Below the pieces are notes generated by a model, which made no database searches, was not told the DNA's origin, and saw only the letters and a list, made by a program, of their open reading frames with translations. Below are positions 1 to 12,872 of a stretch of 64,000 bases of DNA, piece after piece. The position numbers were made by a program, and so were the translations under genes. Each line of letters begins with the position of its first letter. Position 1 is the stretch's first letter. Source of the DNA: Vespa crabro (lineage: Eukaryota > Arthropoda > Insecta > Hymenoptera > Vespidae); NCBI RefSeq assembly GCF_910589235.1, contig NW_025813595.1:186001-250000 (forward strand), read 5' to 3'.

Positions 1-254
1 GATACGCGTATATGAGCGAAAAATCGTATATACGATATGAAAGAATGGTAAAAACTTTGATTCCAATATATAATAAATGTTTGATCTTATGAAACGCAAT
101 GTTCTGAATCGATTTGTAACATTTTTCTAACTGTGGCACTAGTATTATCAAAGTTTTCACGATTTTATCTTCGCATATACCGAAATTCGCGTATTTCGAT
201 TACATTTTTCGACAATTATCATATGAAAACGCGTATTTAAACATAGTAAAAACG
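1..254. repeat. Partial left-edge monomer, D type
   Basis: The window opens inside a monomer. It carries the D-type markers: GAATGGTAAAAAC, ATAAATG where most copies have ATAGATG, and GAAACGCAATG where most have GAAATGCAATG. The same combination recurs in the monomers at 1960, 5029 and 9804. The D monomers at 5029 and 9804 are followed by the same F-type monomer that follows here at 255. Confidence 0.85.
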
Positions 255-595
255 TTATATTCTTGTTATATACTTTATTCTGCATCGATAGAATATAAAA
301 TCAATGAAATTGAACGAGATTTCAAGTTTTCGTTTTTCGACGATACGCGTATATGAGCGAAAAAACGTATATACGATATGAAAGAATGTTAAAAACTTTG
401 ATTCCAATATAAAATAGATGTTTGATCTTATGAAATGCAATGTTCTGAATCGATTGGTAACATTTTTCGAACTGTGGCACAAGTATTATTAAAGATTTCA
501 CGATTTTATCTTCGCATATACCGAAATTCGCGTATGTCGATTACGTTTTTCGACAATTATCATATGAAAACGCGTATTTAATCATAGTAAAAACG

Positions 596-1618
596 CTATA
601 TTCTTGTTATATTCTTTATTCTGCATCGATAGAATATAAAATCAATGAAATTGAACGAGATTTCAAGTTTTCGTTTTTCGACGATACGCGTATATGAGCG
701 AAAAATCCTATATACGATATGAAAGAATGTTAAAAACTTTGATTCCAATATAAAATATATGTTTGATCTTATGAAATGCAATGTTCTGAATCGATTGGTA
801 ACATTTTTCTAACTGTGGCACAAGTATTACTAAAGATTTCACGATTTTATATTCGCATATACCGAAATTCGCTTATGTCGATTACGTTTTTCGACAATTA
901 TCATATGAAAACGCGTATTTAAACATAGTAAAAACGTTATATTCTTGTTATATTCTTTATTCTGCATCGATAGAATATAAAATCAATGAAATTGAACGAG
1001 ATTTCAAGTTTTCGTTTTTCGACGATGCGCGTATATGAGCGAAAAATCGTATATACGATATGAAAGAATGGTAAAAACTTTGATTCCATTATAAAATTGA
1101 TGTTTGATCTTATGAAATGTAATGTTCTGAATCGATTGGTAACATTTTTCTAACTGTGGCACTAGTATTATCAAAGTTTTCACGATTTTATCTTCGCATA
1201 TACCGAAATTCGCGTATTTCGATTACATTTTTCGACAATTATCATATGAAAACGCGTATTTAAACATAGTAAAAACGTTATATTCTTGTTATATACTTTA
1301 TTCTGCATCGATAGAATATAAAATCAATGAAATTGAACGAGATTTCAAGTTTTCGTTTTTCGACGATACGCGTATATGAGCGAAAAAACGTATATACGAT
1401 ATGAAAGAATGTTAAAAACTTTGATTCCAATATAAAATAGATGTTTGATCTTATGAAATGCAATGTTCTGAATCGATTGGTAACATTTTTCTAACTGTGG
1501 CACAAGTATTATTAAAGATTTCACGATTTTATCTTCGCATATACCGAAATTCGCGTATGTCGATTAGGTTTTTCGACAATTATCATATGAAAACGCGTAT
1601 TCAAACATAGTAAAAACG
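596..1618. repeat. R-G-F three-monomer block, copy 1
   Basis: Three consecutive monomers carry the markers R, then G, then F. The same trio lies at 5711-6734 and 8440-9462. The preceding F monomer at 255 also matches the one at 5370, a distance of exactly 15 monomers (5,115 bp), with the shared TTTTTCGAACTGTGG variant at its end. Confidence 0.85.
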
Positions 1619-2300
1619 TTATATTCTTGTTATATTCTTTATTCTGCATCGATAGAATATAAAATCAATGAAATTGAACGAGATTTCAAGTTTTCGTTTT
1701 TCGACGATACGCGTATATGAGCGAAAAATCGAATATACGATATGAAAGAATGTTAAAAACTTTGATTCCAATATAAAATAGATGTTTGATCTTATGAAAT
1801 GCAATGTTCTGAATCGATTGGTAACATTTTTCTAACTGTGGCACAAGTATTATTAAAGATTTCACGATTTTATATTCGCATATACCGAAATTCGCGTATG
1901 TCGATTACGTTTTTCGACAATTATCATATGAAAACGCGTATTCAAACATAGTAAAAACGTTATATTCTTGTTATATTCTTTATTCTGCATCGATAGAATA
2001 TAAAATCAATGAAATTGAACGAGATTTCAAGTTTTCGTTTTTCGACGATACGCGTATATGAGCGAAAAATCGTATATACGATATGAAAGAATGGTAAAAA
2101 CTTTGATTCCAATATAAAATAAATGTTTGATCTTATGAAACGCAATGTTCTGAATCGATTGGTAACATTTTTCTAACTGTGGCACTAGTATTATCAAAGT
2201 TTTCACGATTTTATCTTCGCATATACCGAAATTCGCGTATTTCGATTACATTTTTCGACAATTATCATATGAAAACGCGTATTTAAACATAGTAAAAACG

Positions 2301-3664
2301 TTATATTCTTGTTATATTCTTTATTCTGCATCGATAGAATATAAAATCAATGAAATTGAACGAGATTTCAAGTTTTCGTTTTTCGACGATACGCGTATAT
2401 GAGCGAAAAATCGTATATACGATATGAAAGAATGTTAAAAACTTTGATTCCAATATAAAATAGATGTTTGATCTTATGAAATGCAATGTTCTGAATCGAT
2501 TGGTAACATTTTTCTAACTGTGGCACAAGTATTATTAAAGATTTCACGATTTTATCTTCGCATATACCGAAATTCGCGTATGTCGATTACGTTTCTCGAC
2601 AATTATCATATGAAAACGCGTATTTAAACATAGTAAAAACGTTATATTCTTGTTATATTCTTTATTCTGCATCGATAGAATATAAAATCGATGAAATTGA
2701 ACGAGATTTCAAGTTTTCGTTTTTCGACGATACGCGTATATGAGCGAAAAATCGTATATACGATATGAAAGAATGTTAAAAACTTTGATTCCAATATAAA
2801 ATAGATGTTTGATCTTATGAAATGCAATGTTCTGAATCGATTGGTAACATTTTTCTAACTGTGGCACAAGTATTATTAAAGATTTCACGATTTTATCTTC
2901 GCATATACCGAAATTCGCGTTAGTCGATTACGTTTTTCGACAATTATCATATGAAAACGCGTATTTAAACATAGTAAAAACGTTATATTCTTGTTATATT
3001 CTTTATTCTGCATCGATAGAATATAAAATCAATGAAATTGAACGAGATTCCAAGTTTTCGTTTTTCGACGATACGCGTATATGAGCGAAAAATCGTATAT
3101 ACGATATGAAAGAATGTTAAAAACTTTGATTCCATTATAAAATAGATGTTTGATCTTATGAAATGCAATGTTCTGAATCGATTGGTAACATTTTTCTAAC
3201 TGTGGCACAAGTATTATTAAAGATTTCACGATTTTATCTTCGCATATACCGAAATTCGCGTATGTCGATTACGTTTTTCGACAATTATCATATGAAAACG
3301 CGTATTTAAACATAGTAAAAACGTTATATTCTTGTTATATTCTTTATTCTGCATCGATAGAATATAAAATCAATGAAATTGAACGAGATTTCAAGTTTTC
3401 GTTTTTCGACGATACGCGTATATTAGCGAAAAATCGTATATACGATATGAAAGAATGTTAAAAACTTTGATTCCAATATAAAATAGATGTTTGATCTTAT
3501 GAAATGCAATGTTCTGAATCGATTGGTAACATTTTTCTAACTGTGGCACAAGTATTATTAAAGATTTCACGATTTTATCTTCGCATATACCGAAATTCGC
3601 GTATGTCGATTACGTTTCTCGACAATTATCATATGAAAACGCGTATTTAAACATAGTAAAAACG
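2301..3664. repeat. T-C-M-X four-monomer block, copy 1
   Basis: Four monomers in the order T, C (AAAATCGATGAAATTG), M (GAGATTCCAAG and TTCCATTATAAAATAG) and X. The GTTAGTCGATTACG variant lies between C and M near 2919. The block recurs at 6735-8098, 13 monomers plus 1 bp away, and in part (C, M, X) at 10486-11508. Confidence 0.85.
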
Positions 3665-5710
3665 TTATATTTTTGTTATATTCTTTATTCTGCATCGATA
3701 GAATATAAAATCAATGAAATTGAACGAGATTTCAAGTTTTCGTTTTTCGACGATACGCGTATATGAGCGAAAAATCGAATATACGATATGAAAGAATGTT
3801 AAAAACTTTGATTCCAATATAAAATAGATGTTTGATCTTATGAAATGCAATGTTCTGAATCGATTGGTAACATTTTTCTAACTGTGGCACAAGTATTATT
3901 AAAGATTTCACGATTTTATATTCGCATATACCGAAATTCGCGTATGTCGATTACGTTTTTCGACAATTATCATATGAAAACGCTTATTTAATCATAGTAA
4001 AAACGCTATATTCTTGTTATATTCTTTATTCTGCATCGATAGAATATAAAATCAATGAAATTGAACGAGATTTCAAGTTTTCGTTTTTCAACGATACGCG
4101 TATATGAGCGAAAAATCGTATATACGATATGAAAGAATGTTAAAAACTTTGATTCCAATATAAAATAGATGTTTGATCTTATGAAATGCAATGTTCTGAA
4201 TCGATTGGTAACATTTTTCTAACTGTGGCACAAGTATTATTAAAGATTTCACGATTTTATCTTCGCATATACCGAAATTCGCGTATGTCGATTACGTTTC
4301 TCGACAATTATCATATGAAAACGCGTATTTAAACATAGTAAAAACGTTATATTCTTGTTATATACTTTATTCTGCATCGATAGAATATAAAATCAATGAA
4401 ATTGAACGAGATTTCAAGTTTTCGTTTTTCGACGATACGCGTATATGAGCGAAAAAACGTATATACGATATGAAAGAATGTTAAAAACTTTGATTCCAAT
4501 ATAAAATAGATGTTTGATCTTATGAAATGCAATGTTCTGAATCGATTGGTAACATTTTTCTAACTGTGGCACAAGTATTATTAAAGATTTCACGATTTTA
4601 TCTTCGCATATACCGAAATTCGCGTATGACGATTACGTTTTTCGACAATTATCATATGAAAACGCGTATTTAAACATAGTAAAAACGTTATATTTTTGTT
4701 ATATTCTTTATTCTGCATCGATAGAATATAAAATCAATGAAATTGAACGAGATTTCAAGTTTTCGTTTTTCGACGATACGCGTATATGAGCGAAAAATCG
4801 AATATACGATATGAAAGAATGTTAAAAACTTTGATTCCAATATAAAATAGATGTTTGATCTTATGAAATGCAATGTTCTGAATCGATTGGTAACATTTTT
4901 CTAACTGTGGCACAAGTATTATTAAAGATTTCACGATTTTATATTCGCATATACCGAAATTCGCGTATGTCGATTACGTTTTTCGACAATATTCATATGA
5001 AAACGCGTATTCAAACATAGTAAAAACGTTATATTCTTGTTATATTCTTTATTCTGCATCGATAGAATATAAAATCAATGAAATTGAACGAGATTTCAAG
5101 TTTTCGTTTTTCGACGATACGCGTATATGAGCGAAAAATCGTATATACGATATGAAAGAATGGTAAAAACTTTGATTCCAATATAAAATAAATGTTTGAT
5201 CTTATGAAACGCAATGTTCTGAATCGATTGGTAACATTTTTCTAACTGTGGCACTAGTATTATCAAAGTTTTCACGATTTTATCTTCGCATATACCGAAA
5301 TTCGCGTATTTCGATTACATTTTTCGACAATTATCATATGAAAACGCGTATTTAAACATAGTAAAAACGTTATATTCTTGTTATATACTTTATTCTGCAT
5401 CGATAGAATATAAAATCAATGAAATTGAACGAGATTTCAAGTTTTCGTTTTTCGACGATACGCGTATATGAGCGAAAAAACGTATATACGATATGAAAGA
5501 ATGTTAAAAACTTTGATTCCAATATAAAATAGATGTTTGATCTTATTAAATGCAATGTTCTGAATCGATTGGTAAAATTTTTCGAACTGTGGCACAAGTA
5601 TTATTAAAGATTTCACGATTTTATCTTCGCATATACCGAAATTCGCGTATGTCGATTACGTTTTTCGACAATTATCATATGAAAACGCGTATTTAATCAT
5701 AGTAAAAACG

Positions 5711-6734
5711 CTATATTCTTGTTATATTCTTTATTCTGCATCGATAGAATATAAAATCAATGAAATTGAACGAGATTTCAAGTTTTCGTTTTTCGACGAT
5801 ACGCGTATATGAGCGAAAAATCCTATATACGATATGAAAGAATGTTAAAAACTTTGATTCCAATATAAAATAGATGTTTGATCTTATGAAATGCAATGTT
5901 CTGAATCGATTGGTAACATTTTTCTAACTGTGGCACAAGTATTACTAAAGATTTCACGATTTTATATTCGCATATACCGAAATTCGCGTATGTCGATTAC
6001 GTTTTTCGACAATTATCATATGAAAACGCGTATTTAAACATAGTAAAAACGTTATATTCTTGTTATATTCTTTATTCTGCATCGATAGAATATAAAATCA
6101 ATGAAATTGAACGAGATTTCAAGTTTTCGTTTTTCGACGATGCGCGTATATGAGCGAAAAATCGTATATACGATATGAAAGAATGGTAAAAACTTTGATT
6201 CCATTATAAAATTGATGTTTGATCTTATGAAATGTAATGTTCTGAATCGATTGGTAACATTTTTCTAACTGTGGCACTAGTATTATCAAAGTTTTCACGA
6301 TTTTATCTTCGCATATACCGAAATTCGCGTATTTCGATTACATTTTTCGACAATTATCATATGAAAACGCGTATTTAAACATAGTAAAAACGTTATATTC
6401 TTGTTATATACTTTATTCTGCATCGATAGAATATAAAATCAATGAAATTGAACGAGATTTCAAGTTTTCGTTTTTCGACGATACGCGTATATGAGCGAAA
6501 AAACGTATATACGATATGAAAGAATGTTAAAAACTTTGATTCCAATATAAAATAGATGTTTGATCTTATGAAATGCAATGTTCTGAATCGATTGGTAACA
6601 TTTTTCTAACTGTGGCACTAGTATTATCAAAGTTTTCACGATTTTATCTTCGCATATACCGAAATTCGCGTATGTCGATTACGTTTTTTCGACAATTATC
6701 ATATGAAAACGCGTATTTAAACATAGTAAAAACG
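5711..6734. repeat. R-G-F three-monomer block, copy 2
   Basis: This trio lies 5,115 bp (15 monomers) downstream of copy 1 and shares its diagnostic substitutions, including GATGCGCGTATATG in the middle monomer. A one-base T insertion (a run of six T at 6684-6689) near its right end makes this segment 1,024 bp instead of 1,023. Confidence 0.85.
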
Positions 6735-8098
6735 TTATATTCTTGTTATATTCTTTATTCTGCATCGATAGAATATAAAATCAATGAAATTGAACGAGAT
6801 TTCAAGTTTTCGTTTTTCGACGATACGCGTATATGAGCGAAAAATCGTATATACGATATGAAAGAATGTTAAAAACTTTGATTCCAATATAAAATAGATG
6901 TTTGATCTTATGAAATGCAATGTTCTGAATCGATTGGTAACATTTTTCTAACTGTGGCACAAGTATTATTAAAGATTTCACGATTTTATCTTCGCATATA
7001 CCGAAATTCGCGTATGTCGATTACGTTTCTCGACAATTATCATATGAAAACGCGTATTTAAACATAGTAAAAACGTTATATACTTGTTATATTCTTTATT
7101 CTGCATCGATAGAATATAAAATCGATGAAATTGAACGAGATATCAAGTTTTCGTTTTTCGACGATACGCGTATATGAGCGAAAAATCGTATATACGATAT
7201 GAAAGAATGTTAAAAACTTTGATTCCAATATAAAATAGATGTTTGTTCTTATGAAATGCAATGTTCTGAATCGATTGGTAACATTTTTCTAACTGTGGCA
7301 CAAGTATTATTAAAGATTTCACGATTTTATCTTCGCATATACCGAAATTCGCGTTAGTCGATTACGTTTTTCGACAATTATCATATGAAAACGCGTATTT
7401 AAACATAGTAAAAACGTTATATTCTTGTTATATTCTTTATTCTGCATCGATAGAATATAAAATCAATGAAATTGAACGAGATTCCAAGTTTTCGTTTTTC
7501 GACGATACGCGTATATGAGCGAAAAATCGTATATACGATATGAAAGAATGTTAAAAACTTTGATTCCATTATAAAATAGATGTTTGATCTTATGAAATGC
7601 AATGTTCTGAATCGATTGGTAACATTTTTCTAACTGTGGCACAAGTATTATTAAAGATTTCACGATTTTATCTTCGCATATACCGAAATTCGCGTATGTC
7701 GATTACGTTTTTCGACAATTATCATATGAAAACGCGTATTTAAACATAGTAAAAACGTTATAATCTTGTTATATTCTTTATTCTGCATCGATAGAATATA
7801 AAATCAATGAAATTGAACGAGATTTCAAGTTTTCGTTTTTCGACGATACGCGTATATGAGCGAAAAATCGTATATACGATATGAAAGAATGTTAAAAACT
7901 TTGATTCCAATATAAAATAGATGTTTGATCTTATGAAATGCAATGTTCTGAATCGATTGGTAACATTTTTCTAACTGTGGCACAAGTATTATTAAAGATT
8001 TCACGATTTTATCTTCGCATATACCGAAATTCGCGTATGTCGATTACGTTTCTCGACAATTATCATATGAAAACGCGTATTTAAACATAGTAAAAACG
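6735..8098. repeat. T-C-M-X four-monomer block, copy 2
   Basis: It matches copy 1 in the order of variants, including AAAATCGATG in the second monomer, the GTTAGTCGATTACG marker near 7353 and GAGATTCCAAG in the third. Private changes include ATATACTTGTTATATTC near 7078 and ATATCAAG near 7140. Confidence 0.85.
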
Positions 8099-8439
8099 TT
8101 ATATTTTTGTTATATTCTTTATTCTGCATCGATAGAATATAAAATCAATGAAATTGAACGAGATTTCAAGTTTTCGTTTTTCGACGATACGCGTATATGA
8201 GCGAAAAATCGAATATACGATATGAAAGAATGTTAAAAACTTTGATTCCAATATAAAATAGATGTTTGATCTTATGAAATGCAATGTTCTGAATCGATTG
8301 GTAACATTTTTCTAACTGTGGCACAAGTATTATTAAAGATTTCACGATTTTATATTCGCATATACCGAACTTCGCGTATGTCGATTACGTTTTTCGACAA
8401 TTATCATATGAAAACGCGTATTTAATCATAGTAAAAACG

Positions 8440-9462
8440 CTATATTCTTGTTATATTCTTTATTCTGCATCGATAGAATATAAAATCAATGAAATTGAAC
8501 GAGATTTCAAGTTTTCGTTTTTCGACGATACGCGTATATGAGCGAAAAATCCTATATACGATATGAAAGAATGTTAAAAACTTTGATTCCAATATAAAAT
8601 AGATGTTTGATCTTATGAAATGCAATGTTCTGAATCGATTGGTAACATTTTTCTAACTGTGGCACAAGTATTACTAAAGATTTCACGATTTTATATTCGC
8701 ATATACCGAAATTCGCGTATGTCGATTACGTTTTTCGACAATTATCATATGAAAACGCGTATTTAAACATAGTAAAAACGTTATATTCTTGTTATATTCT
8801 TTATTCTGCATCGATAGAATATAAAATCAATGAAATTGAACGAGATTTCAAGTTTTCGTTTTTCGACGATGCGCGTATATGAGCGAAAAATCGTATATAC
8901 GATATGAAAGAATGGTAAGAACTTTGATTCCATTATAAAATTGATGTTTGATCTTATGAAATGTAATGTTCTGAATCGATTGGTAACATTTTTCTAACTG
9001 TGGCACTAGTATTATCAAAGTTTTCACGATTTTATCTTCGCATATACCGAAATTCGCGTATTTCGATTACATTTTTCGACAATTATCATATTAAAACGCG
9101 TATTTAAACATAGTAAAAACGTTATATTCTTGTTATATACTTTATTCTGCATCGATAGAATATAAAATCAATGAAATTGAACGAGATTTCAAGTTTTCGT
9201 TTTTCGACGATACGCGTATATGAGCGAAAAAACGTATATACGATATGAAAGAATGTTAAAAACTTTGATTCCAATATAAAATAGATGTTTGATCTTATGA
9301 AATGCAATGTTCTGAATCGATTGGTAACATTTTTCTAACTGTGGCACAAGTATTATTAAAGATTTCACGATTTTATCTTCGCATATACCGAAATTCGCGT
9401 ATGTCGATTAGGTTTTTCGACAATTATCATATGAAAACGCGTATTCAAACATAGTAAAAACG
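8440..9462. repeat. R-G-F three-monomer block, copy 3
   Basis: This third copy lies 8 monomers plus 1 bp from copy 2. It is followed near 9410 by the GTCGATTAGGTTTTTCG variant, which also follows copy 1 near 1565 but not copy 2. Copies 1 and 3 therefore share a longer stretch of ancestry than either shares with copy 2 on the right side. One base differs locally (CATATTAAAACG near 9088). Confidence 0.8.
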
Positions 9463-11166
9463 TTATATTCTTGTTATATTCTTTATTCTGCATCGATAGA
9501 ATATAAAATCAATGAAATTGAACGAGATTTCAAGTTTTCGTTTTTCGACGATACGCGTATATGAGCGAAAAATCGTATATACGATATGAAAGAATGTTAA
9601 AAACTTTGATTCCAATATAAAATAGATGTTTGATCTTATGAAATGCAATGTTCTGAATCGATTGGTAACATTTTTCTAACTGTGGCACAAGTATTATTAA
9701 AGATTTCACGATTTTATATTCGCATATACCGAAATTCGCGTATGTCGATTACGTTTTTCGACAATTATCATATGAAAACGCGTATTCAAACATAGTAAAA
9801 ACGTTATATTCTTGTTATATTCTTTATTCTGCATCGATAGAATATAAAATCAATGAAATTGAACGAGATTTCAAGTTTTCGTTTTTCGACGATACGCGTA
9901 TATGAGCGAAAAATCGTATATACGATATGAAAGAATGGTAAAAACTTTGATTCCAATATAAAATAAATGTTTGATCTTATGAAACGCAATGTTCTGAATC
10001 GATTGGTAACATTTTTCTAACTGTGGCACTAGTATTATCAAAGTTTTCACGATTTTATCTTCGCATATACCGAAAGTCGCGTATTTCGATTACATTTTTC
10101 GACAATTATCATATGAAAACGCGCATTTAAACATAGTAAAAACGTTATATTCTTGTTATATACTTTATTCTGCATCGATAGAATATAAAATCAATGAAAT
10201 TGAACGAGATTTCAAGTTTTCGTTTTTCGACGATACGCGTATATGAGCGAAAAAACGTATATACGATATGAAAGAATGTTAAAAACTTTGATTCCAATAT
10301 AAAATAGATGTTTGATCTTATGAAATGCAATGTTCTGAATCGATTGGTAACATTTTTCAAACTGTGGCACAAGTATTATTAAAGATTTCACGATTTTATC
10401 TTCGCATATACCGAAATTCGCGTATGACGATTACGTTTCTCGACAATTATCATATGAAAACGCGTATTTAAACATAGTAAAAACGTTATATTCTTGTTAT
10501 ATTCTTTATTCTGCATCGATAGAATATAAAATCGATGAAATTGAACGAGATTTCAAGTTTTCGTTTTTCGACGATACGCGTATATGAGCGAAAAATCGTA
10601 TATACGATATGAAAGAATGTTAAAAACTTTGATTCCAATATAAAATAGATGTTTGATCTTATGTAATGCAATGTTCTGAATCGATTGGTAACATTTTTCT
10701 AACTGTGGCACAAGTATTATTAAAGATTTCACGATTTTATCTTCGCATATACCGAAATTCGCGTTAGTCGATTACGTTTTTCGACAATTATCATATGAAA
10801 ACGCGTATTTAAACATAGTAAAAACGTTATATTCTTGTTATATTCTTTATTCTGCATCGATAGAATATAAAATCAATGAAATTGAACGAGATTCCAAGTT
10901 TTCGTTTTTCGACGATACGCGTATATGAGCGAAAAATCGTATATACGATATGAAAGAATGTTAAAAACTTTGATTCCATTATAAAATAGATGTTTGATCT
11001 TACGAAATGCAATGTTCTGAATCGATTGGTAACATTTTTCTAACTGTGGCACAAGTATTATTAAAGATTTCACGATTTTATCTTCGCATATACCGAAATT
11101 CGCGTATGTCGATTACGTTTTTCGACAATTATCATATGAAAACGCGTATTTAAACATAGTAAAAAC

Positions 11167-11188
11167 GTTATATTCTTGTTATATTCTT
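11167..11188. repeat. 11-bp perfect tandem repeat inside the monomer (example copy)
   Basis: The unit GTTATATTCTT occurs twice in succession and is present in most monomers. F-type monomers change the second unit (GTTATATACTT). One monomer, at 47981, has only one unit left, exactly as expected for replication slippage. Confidence 0.85.
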
Positions 11189-11508
11189 TATTCTGCATCG
11201 ATAGAATATAAAATCAATGAAATTGAACGAGATTTCAAGTTTTCGTTTTTCGACGATACGCGTATATGAGCGAAAAATCGTATATACGATATGAAAGAAT
11301 GTTAAAAACTTTGATTCCAATATAAAATAGATGTTTGATCTTATGAAATGCAATGTTCTGAATCGATTGGTAACATTTTTCTAACTGTGGCACAAGTATT
11401 ATTAAAGATTTCACGATTTTATCTTCGCATATACCGAAATTCGCGTATGTCGATTACGTTTCTCGACAATTATCATATGAAAACGCGTATTTAAACATAG
11501 TAAAAACG
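11168..11508. repeat. Representative consensus-like satellite monomer
   Basis: This copy is close to the commonest base at most positions and serves as a reference for the 341-bp unit. In order it holds: an 11-bp perfect tandem repeat (11167-11188), an ATCGAT site near 11198, the 10-bp palindrome ATACGCGTAT (11256-11265), the 14-bp palindrome ATCGTATATACGAT (11277-11290), the 8-bp palindrome AATCGATT (11361-11368), a CpG-rich stretch (11413-11459), the palindrome TCATATGA (11473-11480) and a second ACGCGT (11483-11488). CpG is about three times commoner than base composition predicts. One non-modal base is seen, in the segment reading CGTTTCTCGAC near 11457, where most copies have CGTTTTTCGAC. 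Confidence 0.9.
11256..11290. other. Paired CpG palindromes in the monomer (example copy)
   Basis: A 10-bp perfect palindrome, ATACGCGTAT (11256-11265), and a 14-bp perfect palindrome, ATCGTATATACGAT (11277-11290), are separated by 11 bp. Both contain CGTAT and its complement. The pair repeats once per monomer across the array. The 14-bp palindrome is broken in some types by one base: AAACGTAT (F), ATCCTATA (R), ATCGAATA (S), ATCGTAAA and TACGTTAT (domain B), CGTACATACG (domain D). This could be a dimeric protein site or a local hairpin; no known box was recognised. Confidence 0.6.
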
Positions 11509-12872
11509 CTATATTCTTGTTATATTCTTTATTCTGCATCGATAGAATATAAAATCAATGAAATTGAACGAGATTTCAAGTTTTCGTTTTTCGACGATAC
11601 GAGTATATGAGCGAAAAATCCTATATACGATATGAAAGAATGTTAAAAACTTTGATTCCAATATAAAATAGATGTTTGATCTTATGAAATGCAATGTTCT
11701 GAATCGATTGGTAACATTTTTCTAACTGTGGCACAAGTATTATTAAAGATTTCACGATTTTATCTTCGCATATACCGAAATTCGCGTATGTCGATTACGT
11801 TTTTCGACAATTATCATATGAAAACGCGTATTTAAACATAGTAAGAACGTTATATTCTTGTTATATTCTTTATTCTGCATCGATAGAATATAAAATCAAT
11901 GAAATTGAACGAGATTTCAAGTTTTCGTTTTTCGACGATACGCGTATATGAGCGAAAAATCGTATATACGATATGAAAGAATGTTAAAAACTTTGATTCC
12001 AATATAAAATAGATGTTTGATCTTATGAAATGCAATGTTCTGAATCGATTGGTAACATTTTTCTAACTGTGGCACAAGTATTATTAAAGATTTCACGATT
12101 TTATCTTCGCTTATACCGAAATTCGCGTATGTCGATTACGTTTCTCGACAATTATCATATGAAAACACGTATTTAAACATAGTAAAAACGTTATATTCTT
12201 GTTATATTCTTTATTCTGCATCGATAGAATATAAAATCAATGAAATTGAACGAGATTTAAAGTTTTCGTTTTTCGACGATACGCGTATATGAGCGAAATA
12301 TCGTATATACGATATGAAAGAATGTTAAAAACTTTGATTCCAATATAAAATAGATGTTTGATCTTATGAAATGCAATGTTCTGAATCGATTGGAAACATT
12401 TTTCTAACTGTGGCACAAGTATTATTAAAGATTTCACGATTTTATCTTCGCATATACCGAAATTCGCGTATGTCGATTACGTTTTTCGACAATTATCATA
12501 TGAAAACGCGTATTTAAACATAGTAAAAACGTTATATTCTTGTTATATTCTTTATTCTGCATCGATAGAATATAAAATCAATGAAATTGAACGAGATTTC
12601 AAGTTTTCGTTTTTCGACGATACGCGTATATGAGCGAAAAATCGTATATACGATATGAAAGAATGTTAAAAACTTTGATTCCAATATAAAATAGATGTTT
12701 TATCTAATGAAATGCAATGTTCTGAATCGATTGGTAACATTTTTCTAACTGTGGCACAAGTATTATTAAAGATTTCACGATTTTATCTTCGCATATACCG
12801 AAATTCGCGTATGTCGATTACGTTTTTCGACAATTATCATATGAAAACGCGTATTTAAACATAGTAAAAACG

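Larger units (their letters stand above)
10486..11508. repeat. C-M-X three-monomer block, copy 3
   Basis: A shortened version of the four-monomer block. The C marker (AAAATCGATG near 10531), the GTTAGTCGATTACG marker near 10763 and the M marker (GAGATTCCAAG near 10888) occur in the same order and spacing as in copies 1 and 2. It follows directly on a D-F pair (9804-10485), an order not seen with the other copies, which suggests an unequal exchange joint near 10.4 kb. Confidence 0.8.
1..12872. repeat. Array domain A: mosaic HOR of about 38 monomers
   Basis: The monomers sort into recognisable types: D (GAAACGCAATG), F (GAAAAAACGTAT with TATACTTTATT), R (AAATCCTATATACG with CGCTATATTC), G (GATGCGCGTATATG), S (AAATCGAATATACG), C (AAAATCGATGAAATTG) and M (GAGATTCCAAG with TTCCATTATAAAATAG). 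From the left edge the order is D F R G F S D T C M X S T F S D F R G F T C M X S R G F T D F C M X R T, followed by near-consensus copies. T and X are near-consensus types. Blocks recur at 8, 13, 15 and 23 monomers, so there is no single HOR period. The types F, G, R and D do not appear after about 12.5 kb. Confidence 0.85.

Noticed and set aside
6573..6836. Plus-strand 87-codon frame with an ATG
   Set aside because: It exists only because of the one-base T insertion at 6684-6689 and has no counterpart in neighbouring monomers. No protein domain is recognisable.
11240..11300. Possible CENP-B box
   Set aside because: The mammalian box needs TTCG, then A at the right spacing, then CGGG. TTCG is present but no CGGG follows at the required distance.
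11168..11353. A 61-codon minus-strand open frame present in most monomers, 341 bp apart
   Set aside because: In the consensus form it opens with TTG, not ATG. Many monomers break it by stop or frameshift, and changes within it fall without regard to codon position. Its repetition follows from the satellite, so it is not called as a gene. Longer 75-, 81- and 94-codon versions arise only from single-base variants or indels, and those checked (75, 81 and 66 codons) also open with TTG or GTG.
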